From Burkholderia sp. Ax-1719 (GTDB lineage: Bacteria; Pseudomonadota; Gammaproteobacteria; Burkholderiales; Burkholderiaceae), in the NCBI RefSeq assembly GCF_011753055.1, contig NZ_VWWJ01000024.1, positions 50,317 through 114,316 on the forward strand: a stretch of 64,000 nucleotides of DNA, read 5' to 3'. The notes beneath the pieces were generated by a model. That model was not told the DNA's origin. It saw only the letters and a program-made list of their open reading frames with translations, and did no database searches. The position numbers and the translations under genes were made by a program. Below are positions 17,809 to 25,232 of the stretch, in pieces; the stretch's first letter is position 1; the number at the start of each line of letters is the position of its first letter.

Positions 17809-18336
17809 ATGACCGCCACTGCAAACGCCCCTGTGCTGACGATCCGCACGCTCACCGAAAACGATGTTGATGCCTTTCGCGCGATGCGTCTGCACGCGGC
17901 TGTCGATACGCCGTTCGCCATCGTTCCCACGCCCGAAGAAGAAGCGCACTGGACGCGCGAAGAAAATATCGCGCGCGTGCGCGAAACGGATCAGCAGGCG
18001 GTATTCGGCGCATTCGATGGCGAGACGCTGATTGGCATCACCGGCTGGCGGCGCGAGCAGCGTGTCAAATTCGCACACAAATCGATCGTCTGGGGCGTGT
18101 TCGTCGATCCGGCTTATCGACGCACAGGCATCGGGCGGCGGCTCATGGAAAGCGCCATCGAGCGCGCGAAAGCGAGTGGCGTCGAACAATTGCAATTGAG
18201 TGTTTGTGCGCAAAATCCGCGTGCGCAAACGTTGTACTTGTCATTGGGCTTCGTGATTTACGGTCGGGAGATGCGCGCGATGAAAATTGGCGACGCGTAT
18301 TTCGACGAAGATCTGATGGTGCTGATGCTCGATTGA
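17809..18336 (+). CDS. GNAT family N-acetyltransferase
   Basis: A 175-residue acetyl-CoA-dependent transferase. The central motif A is present: V-W-G-V-F-V-D-P-A-Y-R-R-T-G-I-G-R-R-L. It is followed by the Q-L-S-V-C-A-Q-N-P-R-A-Q-T-L-Y strand and the S-L-G-F motif B. The ATG at 17809 gives a normal-sized domain. It is divergent from the AraC gene. Substrate unknown. Confidence 0.9.
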   Translation: MTATANAPVLTIRTLTENDVDAFRAMRLHAAVDTPFAIVPTPEEEAHWTREENIARVRETDQQAVFGAFDGETLIGITGWRREQRVKFAHKSIVWGVFVDPAYRRTGIGRRLMESAIERAKASGVEQLQLSVCAQNPRAQTLYLSLGFVIYGREMRAMKIGDAYFDEDLMVLMLD

Positions 18337-18519
18337 TTTCGCATGGATTCACCGTACAATCGCGCCAAATCTGTCTGTGCGTTTGCGCACTAATTAAGTA
18401 CATTCATCATTTCGTCATACAGCTAAGTCGATAATCCACTCCGAATAAATTGGCCTTGGTGTCACGAGGCGTGCAAACGATAGCGCGCCCGGCACGATGA
18501 AGGCCTCGGGGATTTCGAC

Positions 18520-20871
18520 ATGACCATTCGTCACCGCATCACGCTACTCATCGTTCTGATGTTCGTCGCGCTGTCCGCCATCGGCGGCTACGCGGTTTAT
18601 CAGACGCGCCGCAGTGCCACCGATGTTCACCAGGTTACGCAGGGCGTCGTGCCCAGCGCGCTGGCGTCTTCCGATCTCGTTTCGCTCGTCAAGGACGTGC
18701 AACTCGCGACGATGACGCTGGTCTACGCGCCGGACGCGACCACTGCGCAACTCGCGCAGGACGATCTCAAGAAGAAGGAAACCGCGCTGCGCGCCGCGCT
18801 CGACGTGCAGAAGCAGGCTGCCGCGAGCCACGCGCAGGACGGTCTCGTCGCACAGGCGCAGGAAAGCATCACGAATTATTTCAACGCGATCGACGACACA
18901 GCGAAAATGAAGGCGGCCGGCAAGAACGAGCTGGCGCAGGCCTATCTGTTCGCCAACGTCGCGCAGTATCGCGACGAACTCGAAGGCATCGTCACGACGA
19001 TGCGCGTCGAGAAGAACCGCCAGAAAGACGACGCCATCAACGCGCTCAACGGCATGCTCGACACCACCACCAGCGCGATTGCCGGCGTGACGGGCGGCGC
19101 GGTGGTGCTGCTCACGGCCATCGGCTTGCTGCTCTATCGCCAGATCACGCGCCCGCTCTCGCGCATGCAGGAAGAGATGAGCGAGATCGCGTCGAAGCAG
19201 GATTTCACGCGCCGCGTGCCGGTGGGCCGCATGGACGAAATCGGTCATTCGATCGTGGCCTTCAACGGCATGATCGAAAAGATCCAGCACAGCTCCGCGC
19301 AGCTCAAGCGCAAGACCGCCGACATTCAGGCGATGCTGCAGAACATGCAGCAGGGTATTTTGACTGTGGTTGAGGGCGCAACGGTTCACAACGAATATTC
19401 GGCCTATCTGGAAGCGATTTTCGAAACGAACGAAATCGCGGGCCGCCCGTTGATGGATCTCGTGTTCTCGCACACGGAACTGGATGCCGATACGCTCTCG
19501 CAGATCGACGCCGCCGTGCAGGCATGTCTGGGCGAAGACGATGTGAACTTCGCGTTCAATCAGCATCTGCTGGTGAATGAAGTCACGCGCACCATGCCCG
19601 ATGGCCGCAAGAAGGTGCTCGACCTGAGCTGGTCGGCGATTACCGACGAAAACGATGTGGTCGTGCGCCTGATGCTGTGCGTGCGCGACGTGACCGAACT
19701 GCGCGAACTCGCGGCAGAAGCGGGCGAGCAGAAGCGCCGCCTGCAGATGATCGGCGAAATTCTCGCGGTCAGCGAAGAGAAGTTCCATAACTTCGTTGAA
19801 GGCGCAACCGGTTTCATCCACGAGAACGAACGCATCATTCGCCAGCACGATTGCGCGGATATGAGCGCAATCGACGCGCTGTTCCGCAACATGCACACCA
19901 TCAAGGGCAACGCGCGCACGTACAGCCTCCAGCATCTCACGGGCGTCGTGCACGAAGTCGAACAACGCTACGACGCGCTGCGCCGCGAAGATACGAGCCA
20001 CGCCTGGGACCAGCAGGCGCTGATCGACGATCTGCACCGCGTGCGCGAAGCCGTCGATCACTACGCCACGCTCAACGAAGTGAGCCTCGGCCGCGGCGTG
20101 CGTTCTAAGGACGAAGGCCTGAGCATCGGCCGCGATCAGATCGACGCGAGCCTGCGTCTGCTGGACAACGCGAATCTGGACGATATCGGCTCGCTGCGCG
20201 CGATGCGTGAAGAACTGCGCAGCGTGCTGAGCGGAATCGGCACGGAAAGCGTCGAAGATGCGCTGGCAGGCGTGATCGAATCGCTGCCGTCGCTGGCGCA
20301 GGAACTCGACAAGGCCGCGCCCGTCGTGCGTATCGACGATGGCGGCTACCGTCTGCGCGGCGAAGCGGCGGGCACGGTCAGCGATGTCTTCACGCATCTG
20401 CTGCGCAACTCGCTCGATCACGGCATCGAAATGCCGGCGCAGCGCCGCGAGCAAGGCAAGGAAGAAGCCGGTCAGATCGACATCAAGCTGAACATGACCG
20501 AAGGCGCGCTGCGTATCGCACTCGCCGACGATGGGCGTGGTCTTGCGCTCGCGCGCATTCGCGGCATCGCCACGGAGCGCGGCTGGCTCGCAGCCGGCGA
20601 ATCGATCAGCGATGACGCCGTGGCGGCGTTCATCTTCCGTGCGGGCTTTTCCACGGCGCATAGCGTGACCGAAGTGTCGGGCCGTGGCGTGGGTATGGAC
20701 GCGGTGCGCGACTTCCTCGAACGCGAGGGCGGTCGTATCGAGCTGCGTTTCACCGATAACCGCGAAGGCGCCGATTATCGGCACTTCGAAACAATCGTCT
20801 ATCTGCCGCAAACGTGCGCAGTCGCTGCGGCGCCTGCACGCGCGGCGGTGCAAGAAGAAGCGCTGGCTTGA
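18520..20871 (+). CDS. Membrane CheA-like histidine kinase: HAMP, PAS-like, Hpt and HATPase, no CheW domain
   Basis: A 783-residue kinase. The first membrane helix is at about 8-28, followed by an alpha-helical periplasmic domain to about 185 like that of chemoreceptors. The second helix is at about 187-206, then HAMP (R-P-L-S-R-M). A PAS-like segment follows (about 270-395), and then an Hpt domain with H-T-I-K-G-N-A-R, phosphorylatable H459. The ATPase has the N box (H-L-L-R-N-S-L-D-H-G), D-D-G-R-G at 670 and G-R-G-V-G-M-D-A-V at 721. The protein ends at 783 with no CheW-like regulatory domain, unlike CheA. It fuses receptor and kinase in one chain. It opens a five-gene operon with a chemoreceptor-like protein, two CheX-like proteins and CheY. 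Confidence 0.9.
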   Translation: MTIRHRITLLIVLMFVALSAIGGYAVYQTRRSATDVHQVTQGVVPSALASSDLVSLVKDVQLATMTLVYAPDATTAQLAQDDLKKKETALRAALDVQKQAAASHAQDGLVAQAQESITNYFNAIDDTAKMKAAGKNELAQAYLFANVAQYRDELEGIVTTMRVEKNRQKDDAINALNGMLDTTTSAIAGVTGGAVVLLTAIGLLLYRQITRPLSRMQEEMSEIASKQDFTRRVPVGRMDEIGHSIVAFNGMIEKIQHSSAQLKRKTADIQAMLQNMQQGILTVVEGATVHNEYSAYLEAIFETNEIAGRPLMDLVFSHTELDADTLSQIDAAVQACLGEDDVNFAFNQHLLVNEVTRTMPDGRKKVLDLSWSAITDENDVVVRLMLCVRDVTELRELAAEAGEQKRRLQMIGEILAVSEEKFHNFVEGATGFIHENERIIRQHDCADMSAIDALFRNMHTIKGNARTYSLQHLTGVVHEVEQRYDALRREDTSHAWDQQALIDDLHRVREAVDHYATLNEVSLGRGVRSKDEGLSIGRDQIDASLRLLDNANLDDIGSLRAMREELRSVLSGIGTESVEDALAGVIESLPSLAQELDKAAPVVRIDDGGYRLRGEAAGTVSDVFTHLLRNSLDHGIEMPAQRREQGKEEAGQIDIKLNMTEGALRIALADDGRGLALARIRGIATERGWLAAGESISDDAVAAFIFRAGFSTAHSVTEVSGRGVGMDAVRDFLEREGGRIELRFTDNREGADYRHFETIVYLPQTCAVAAAPARAAVQEEALA

Positions 20872-20889
20872 CGCGCAGCGGGGGATGAC

Positions 20890-21636
20890 GTGGTGTTTCC
20901 GTATTTGATCGGCGCTGTGGCGGGTTTTGTGGTGGCGGCGCTGTGCGCCGTCGTGCTGCGCCTGCGCGCGCGTGGGCAGGCCAACGAAGCGATGCTGGCG
21001 CTGCAAAATGCGCATGACGCGGTGCTCGCTCAGCTCGAAGCACGCTTGCATGACGCGCAGGAAAGTGCGGCGCACGAGCACGAAGATCTGGCAACGCAGA
21101 TCGATTCGCTGCGCGCGGACCTCGCGCAACGCCGCATGGTGGCCGACGCGATGGAAGCGACGCTGGCCGCCGAACGCGCACGCAACACCGATGCGCTGCA
21201 CCGGATCGAGCGCATCGCCACCGAGGCCGCGCGCCTCAAACAGATGTCCGTCACGTTCGAGCGCTGGCATGAGCAGATGATCTCGCTGATGTCGCAGAAC
21301 CACGATATGCACCAGAAGAATCAGGAGCTGTCGTCGATCGTGAGCCACGTGCTGATCGTGTCGCTCAATGCGTCGATTGAAGCGGCGCGCGCGGGCGCGG
21401 CGGGACGCGGCTTCTCGATCGTGGCCGGTGAAGTGCGCACGCTGGCGACGCGTTCGCAGGAATTGTCGAAGAGCTATCGCGACAGCCTGCATCGCAACGA
21501 CCTCATTACGACGGCGACGTTCCAGGACATTCAGGCGGGCGGCAAGATGATTGCGGCATCGCTCGCGAGCGTGGAGTCGCTTTCGCAGCAGTTGCGCGCG
21601 GAGCTGGACGACGCGCGCGCCGAGGCGCACGCATGA
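20890..21636 (+). CDS. Membrane-anchored chemoreceptor signalling-hairpin protein without a sensor domain
   Basis: A 248-residue protein. One helix (about 3-24) anchors it. A coiled coil follows, and at 159-187 the highly conserved chemoreceptor tip appears (S-L-N-A-S-I-E-A-A-R-A-G-A-A-G-R-G-F, then V-A-G-E-V-R-T-L-A). There is no HAMP, no periplasmic domain and no second membrane span. The start is GTG with GGGGA upstream; a second GTG follows immediately. It begins 18 bases after the kinase stop and overlaps the next gene by four bases. It probably acts as a scaffold for the adjacent kinase rather than as a receptor. This is inference. Confidence 0.85.
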   Translation: MVFPYLIGAVAGFVVAALCAVVLRLRARGQANEAMLALQNAHDAVLAQLEARLHDAQESAAHEHEDLATQIDSLRADLAQRRMVADAMEATLAAERARNTDALHRIERIATEAARLKQMSVTFERWHEQMISLMSQNHDMHQKNQELSSIVSHVLIVSLNASIEAARAGAAGRGFSIVAGEVRTLATRSQELSKSYRDSLHRNDLITTATFQDIQAGGKMIAASLASVESLSQQLRAELDDARAEAHA

Positions 21637-22163
21637 TCGGCCAGCATGCGCAGGACAGTTTCGAGCGGATCTTCTTTGGCGCGGCGCGCACGCGCCTCGT
21701 CACCGATCCGCAACACGCCTGCGAGATTGCGTCTGCGCCCAACGATGTGCCGCAGGGCGAGCATGTGGTGGTGCTGACGATTTCGTCGATGCAGTTCCGT
21801 GTGCTGCTATTGCTGCATGTGAAGGATGACGAAGCAACACGCGATTACTACGCGGGCGACGGTAGCCGCGCGGTGCTGGATACGTTCATGGAATTCGGCA
21901 ACCTGTGTTGCGGATCGATGAACCAGCAACTGGTTGAGCATTTTCCCGATCTGGGCATGTCTACGCCGTATTCGCTGGGCAGCCAGTGCCTGCCGTATCT
22001 GCGCGAATTGAAGCCGGACAGCGTGAAATCGTATTCGCTTACGCTCGATGGGCGCGTTCGGCTGGGCGCGACGTTGTGCATCTGCACACATACGCCGCTT
22101 GATTTCATTGCGGTGGAACTGGTTGGCGAGCATGAAAGCGCTGGCGAACTCGAATTGTTTTAA
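21633..22163 (+). CDS. CheX-like phosphatase or chemotaxis adaptor, GELELF tail
   Basis: A 176-residue soluble protein. The centre holds an E-x-x-N motif (E87-F-G-N90, followed by L-C-C-G-S-M-N) as in CheC/CheX/FliY phosphatases, which use the Glu and Asn to attack phospho-CheY. The domain resemblance is moderate, so the family call rests on this motif, the length, and a CheY gene in the same operon. The C-terminus is S-A-G-E-L-E-L-F; the next protein ends in the same GELELF. The start ATG overlaps the stop of the previous gene (ATGA), so the two are translationally coupled. Confidence 0.7.
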   Translation: MIGQHAQDSFERIFFGAARTRLVTDPQHACEIASAPNDVPQGEHVVVLTISSMQFRVLLLLHVKDDEATRDYYAGDGSRAVLDTFMEFGNLCCGSMNQQLVEHFPDLGMSTPYSLGSQCLPYLRELKPDSVKSYSLTLDGRVRLGATLCICTHTPLDFIAVELVGEHESAGELELF

Positions 22164-22233
22164 GCCGATTTTCACGCAACACCACGCAACGCCACGAATC
22201 ACGTACGCCTTCGCAAGCGCAGGAAAGCAAAGC

Positions 22234-23235
22234 ATGAACACGAACAAACCCGGCAGCAAGATCCTGCTGCTGGAAAACGATACGGCGCGGGCGCAAGCGC
22301 TCGAAGCCATCGTCGCCGAGCATCATCTCGCGTGCGTGCCCGTGCGGCGCGACGCGCTGGCCACGGCGCTGCAGACGCATTACGACCTGGGCGGCGTGCT
22401 GCTTGGCGAGGATTTCGGCGGCTCGCCCGAAGCGGCGGCAGCCGTGGCGGTGGCGCTGGAAGTCGAGCGGCCCGAACTACCGATCGTGCTGCGTCGCGCA
22501 GGCCGGGAAGCGCAAGGCGCTGCCGACGATCTGCCCGAAGCGCTGCGCCGCGTGCCGCGCACGAGCTGGTTTGAGGACGAACCGGAAACGCTGCGGGCGG
22601 CGCTCGCGACGCACGTGTTCTCGGATGACTATCCGGATCCGCTTGTCGACGGTATTACCGATCTGACGTTCGGACGCCTGCGCGGCCTGTTTCCGGACCT
22701 CGACGTGAACTGGGATACGCCGAGCGTGGTGCGCGACCGCATCATCTTCGGCGAAGTGCTCACGCTGATTCCGATCGAGACGGCGTGGTGCCGCGGCTGG
22801 CTGCTGATGCAGACCGAAGAAGCGCCGCTGATCGAACTGCTGCCGCCGCGCGCGGGTCGCGACGAAACCAGCGATTTCCGCGACGTCAACGGCGTGCTGG
22901 GCGAACTGACGAACCTCGTGTGGGGCGCGTTCCGCAACCGCTATCTGGGCAACGCGAGCAACGCCGAGGAAGGCGGCGCGAGCCGCGCGCAGGTGCAGGT
23001 GCAGGTGCCGCTGCTCATCAATCATCGGCGGCGCTACATGTCGTTCGGCTCGGACAATCCGCAGCTGTGCATCAAATATCGCCTCACGTGTCCCACGACG
23101 GGCCGCGAGGTGGTGATCGACCAACGCTTCGTATTCAGCCTGGGCTGGTCGCGCGAGGGTTTCGACGAGACGGCGGCACAAGCCGCGGCCGCCGCCGAAG
23201 TGGAGCAGGCGAGCGGCGAACTCGAACTGTTTTAA
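22234..23235 (+). CDS. Degenerate receiver fused to a CheX-like domain, GELELF tail
   Basis: A 333-residue protein starting at an ATG after AGGAAAG. Residues 8-125 look like a response-regulator fold (strand K-I-L-L-L-E-N-D, then L-G-G-V-L-L-G-E-D, then L-P-I-V-L-R-R). The phosphate-accepting Asp and the Thr/Lys partners are not in place, so it is a pseudo-receiver. Residues 130-305 resemble CheX, with E224-L-T-N227 as the E-x-x-N phosphatase motif. The C-terminus E-Q-A-S-G-E-L-E-L-F repeats the hexapeptide of the preceding protein. It lies between that gene and cheY in one operon, and fits a protein that binds or dephosphorylates CheY. Confidence 0.7.
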   Translation: MNTNKPGSKILLLENDTARAQALEAIVAEHHLACVPVRRDALATALQTHYDLGGVLLGEDFGGSPEAAAAVAVALEVERPELPIVLRRAGREAQGAADDLPEALRRVPRTSWFEDEPETLRAALATHVFSDDYPDPLVDGITDLTFGRLRGLFPDLDVNWDTPSVVRDRIIFGEVLTLIPIETAWCRGWLLMQTEEAPLIELLPPRAGRDETSDFRDVNGVLGELTNLVWGAFRNRYLGNASNAEEGGASRAQVQVQVPLLINHRRRYMSFGSDNPQLCIKYRLTCPTTGREVVIDQRFVFSLGWSREGFDETAAQAAAAAEVEQASGELELF

Positions 23236-23286
23236 CGAACCGATTTTGATAGGCGCGCCGGTCATGGCGCGAAGGAAAGAGACAAC

Positions 23287-23652
23287 ATGGCAAAGATTCT
23301 GGTAGTGGACGATTCGAGCACCGTGCGCGACGAAGTGGCGGGCTTTCTGCGCAAGAACGGTCTGGACGTGGACACGGCGGTGGACGGCAAGGACGGCCTC
23401 GCCAAGCTCAAAGCGAACCCGGGCGTGAAGCTGGTGGTGAGCGACGTGAACATGCCGAACATGGACGGCCTCACGATGGTCGAGAAAATCCGCAGCGAAC
23501 TCGCGAATACGGCCGTGAACGTCGTGATGCTGACGACGGAAAGCAGCCCGGCGATGAAGGAGCGCGGCAAGGCAGCCGGCGTGCGCGGCTGGATCGTCAA
23601 GCCGTTCAAGGGCGAGGCGGTGCTGGAGACGTTCCGCAAGCTGGCGGGTTGA
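23287..23652 (+). CDS. cheY: Single-domain response regulator CheY
   Basis: A 121-residue receiver with all active residues: acidic pair D8/D9, phosphoacceptor D53 (V-V-S-D-V-N-M-P-N-M-D-G), T83/T84 and K105 (W-I-V-K-P-F). No output domain. The ribosome site GAAGGAAAGAG precedes ATG. It is the last gene of the five-gene operon, followed by a terminator. It probably accepts phosphate from H459 of the first gene's kinase and is the target of the two CheX-like proteins. Whether it acts on the flagellar motor or on another partner cannot be seen. Confidence 0.93.
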   Translation: MAKILVVDDSSTVRDEVAGFLRKNGLDVDTAVDGKDGLAKLKANPGVKLVVSDVNMPNMDGLTMVEKIRSELANTAVNVVMLTTESSPAMKERGKAAGVRGWIVKPFKGEAVLETFRKLAG

Positions 23653-23690
23653 TCGCGCACTGCATTGCGGTTGAGGGTTGAAGCGAGAGA

Positions 23691-23730
23691 AAAGGCTGAT
23701 CCGGGTTTCGGGTTGGCCTTTTTTATTTAG
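23691..23730 (+). terminator. Rho-independent terminator of the chemosensory-like operon
   Basis: AAGGCTGATCCG pairs with CGGGTTGGCCTT (12 bp including G-T pairs) around a 5-nt loop and is followed by TTTTTAT. It lies 40 bases after the cheY stop. Confidence 0.75.
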
Positions 23731-23865
23731 AGCGCTATTCGCTGAAACTGCTGATTGGCGTGTAATTTTTTATTTTTTGTATTCATTAAATCGGATTTTA
23801 CTGATTCCTTCACTCCCCTTGAATCAGCCAGTATGCGCTAATCGGTTTCTGGAGGGAGTGCATTT

Positions 23866-24366
23866 ATGCGGTGTTGCTTTCTATGGCCATATGGCTGCCT
23901 TTTCGCTTCGGAGGTTTTGGCGCTTCGCGTTGAGCGGTGGGTTGTCGACTTCGTGATTGGCCTAATGTTCTCCGGCCTCGCTTGTGCAAAGACAAATCCG
24001 GAATGCCTCAAGCATCTGGGCGGCGGTTTCAGCGATGCCGAGTGCTACTCCGGCCTCCGACAGGATATCGAGGCAGCAAACCAGCAAATCTATGTGCGCA
24101 TTCGCGCGGGAATTCCCGCCGGGAGTTCGCATCTCGCACTTCTCGATGGATACATGCGATCGCAGGATGATTCGCTGAAGTTCTGTGAGTTGCAGCGAGA
24201 CGCGAGCGTCAGATGGGAGCGCCAGCCGGACGGTTCGATGTATCCCGTGCCCTACGAGCAGTGTGCCTATGAGCAGCGAACGATCCAGAACAAGTTTCTG
24301 AGTGACCTTCTTGGCATAGGGCTGGAGTCATCCACGGCTAACTTAAAACCGCGAGGTGTACCTTGA
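23866..24366 (+). CDS. Hypothetical exported protein, possibly LprI-like
   Basis: A 166-residue open frame with a strong GGAGGGAG site before its ATG. The first 40 residues are an awkward signal, and an internal GTG (23953) or ATG (23965) would give a shorter, cleaner signal peptide ending in G-L-A-C-A. The mature part has four to five cysteines and a C-(x)n-E-C...Y-E-Q-C-A-Y-E-Q-R-T spacing. This resembles lysozyme-inhibitor LprI/DUF1311 proteins, but the match is weak. It overlaps the next gene by four bases (TTGA). The local base composition is AT-richer than the surroundings. Confidence 0.6.
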   Translation: MRCCFLWPYGCLFASEVLALRVERWVVDFVIGLMFSGLACAKTNPECLKHLGGGFSDAECYSGLRQDIEAANQQIYVRIRAGIPAGSSHLALLDGYMRSQDDSLKFCELQRDASVRWERQPDGSMYPVPYEQCAYEQRTIQNKFLSDLLGIGLESSTANLKPRGVP

Positions 24367-24842
24367 CGAAGAAAGCGCTATTTCTTTCATCGATGGTCGT
24401 ACTAGCGGCTTTATCGTTCTCCCAATCTGCTCACGCATGCAGCATCAATGAGTTTATGGAAACACGTTTTCCCTTCAACTCAACCTCGCTGACAAACGAA
24501 GACAGGCTGGCGATTGCGAATATTGTTCTCGAAGCGAAAAAGTGGCCCGATGTCGATATTCAGGCCGTCGTGATCGCGGGTGCGTATGTTGGAGAGAAGA
24601 ACGCCGAGAAGTTGAAAAGTGAGCGCGGTGCAGTCGTCAGTACCTATCTCGTCCAACTGGGCATCAAGCCGCAAAATGTTCTGATTGAACCGAAGACACT
24701 GACCGATCAGATGGTTAAGAACGAAGATGGCTCATTGAATCTCCATCAGATCGCGATTGAACTCGTACCGTTGTGTAACGGCAGTTGCGAACGGCTGTGC
24801 GACGATCCGCGTGTGACACCGACGAGCCGTGCAATACAGTAG
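24363..24842 (+). CDS. OmpA-like periplasmic protein
   Basis: A 159-residue protein starting with TTG, preceded by GAGGTG. A signal peptide ends after S-A-H-A, before C-S-I-N-E. The body resembles an OmpA/MotB peptidoglycan-associated domain: F-N-S-T-S-L-T-N-E-D, then N-A-E-K-L-K-S-E-R-G-A-V-V-S-T-Y-L. Most members of this family have longer domains, so this one is minimal. It is translationally coupled to the preceding exported protein. The pair may act together in the periplasm; the role is unknown. Confidence 0.7.
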   Translation: MTKKALFLSSMVVLAALSFSQSAHACSINEFMETRFPFNSTSLTNEDRLAIANIVLEAKKWPDVDIQAVVIAGAYVGEKNAEKLKSERGAVVSTYLVQLGIKPQNVLIEPKTLTDQMVKNEDGSLNLHQIAIELVPLCNGSCERLCDDPRVTPTSRAIQ

Positions 24843-24861
24843 TTCAAGCGCTCGACAGCGG

Positions 24862-24890
24862 TGGCCCCACCTCGGCGGGGCATTTCGATT
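24862..24890 (+). terminator. Possible terminator after the OmpA-like gene
   Basis: GCCCCAC and GCGGGGC form a hairpin with a CTC loop region, followed by a weak T-rich run (ATTTCGATTT). It lies just after the stop codon. Confidence 0.45.
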
Positions 24891-25232
24891 TGAACGCCAG
24901 TCGCGTCCCCAAGAACTACCTTCATCCAGCCCCTTCCCCGCCCCAACCCCCACTACGATAAAATGATGGGTTGCGCCTTCGAGGGCGTGCAGTCCATTCG
25001 GTCGATTGATTGATTCACCCGGCACGCTCATCGCGGCGTTGCGTCAGATTACGGGGTCGAATCCCCGTGCGGTGGCAGCCACACAGCAACATTGCCGCCG
25101 TCCTTTGTCAGCCATCCGTAAAGAATGGAACGGTCATCCGCCTGCGCGATGACCGCGCCCCGGGCCGTCCGTCCGGCCTCGAGAGACAGGCCAGCACACC
25201 CAGTCACACTAGCCAGAAAGAAATAGAGTTAT
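24891..25232 (+). promoter_or_regulatory. Long structured leader region of lysP
   Basis: About 340 bases with no gene. Hairpins visible in order are: GCGCC-TTCGA-GGGCG near 24976; ACGGGG-TCGAAT-CCCCGT at 25051-25068; CGGTGGCA paired with TGCCGCCG at 25070-25100; and CGGTCATCC paired with CGATGACCG near 25131-25155. The ribosome site for lysP is poor. I could not match this to a lysine riboswitch or another RNA family I know, so it is only a candidate cis-regulatory leader. Confidence 0.4.

Noticed and set aside
18408..18434. Sigma-28-like GTCGATAA upstream of the kinase gene
   Set aside because: The -10 matches 7 of 8, but the 8 bases at the right -35 distance do not resemble TAAAGTTT.
18544..21630. 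A 1028-codon leftward open frame opposite the kinase and hairpin genes
   Set aside because: Its residues are Arg/His/Ala-rich nonsense without domains. The sense-strand genes have clear motifs. Long antisense frames are common in GC-rich DNA.
25019..25035. Possible sigma-54 promoter (GGCACG...GC spacing) before lysP
   Set aside because: GG-N10-GC spacing fits, but both the TGG and TTGC cores carry a mismatch, which is easily met by chance in GC-rich DNA. No enhancer-binding protein gene is near.
25051..25080. T-arm-like GGGGTCGAATCCCC resembling a tRNA or tmRNA 3' end
   Set aside because: No acceptor, D or anticodon arm can be built around it, and no CCA follows in place. It is treated only as a leader hairpin.
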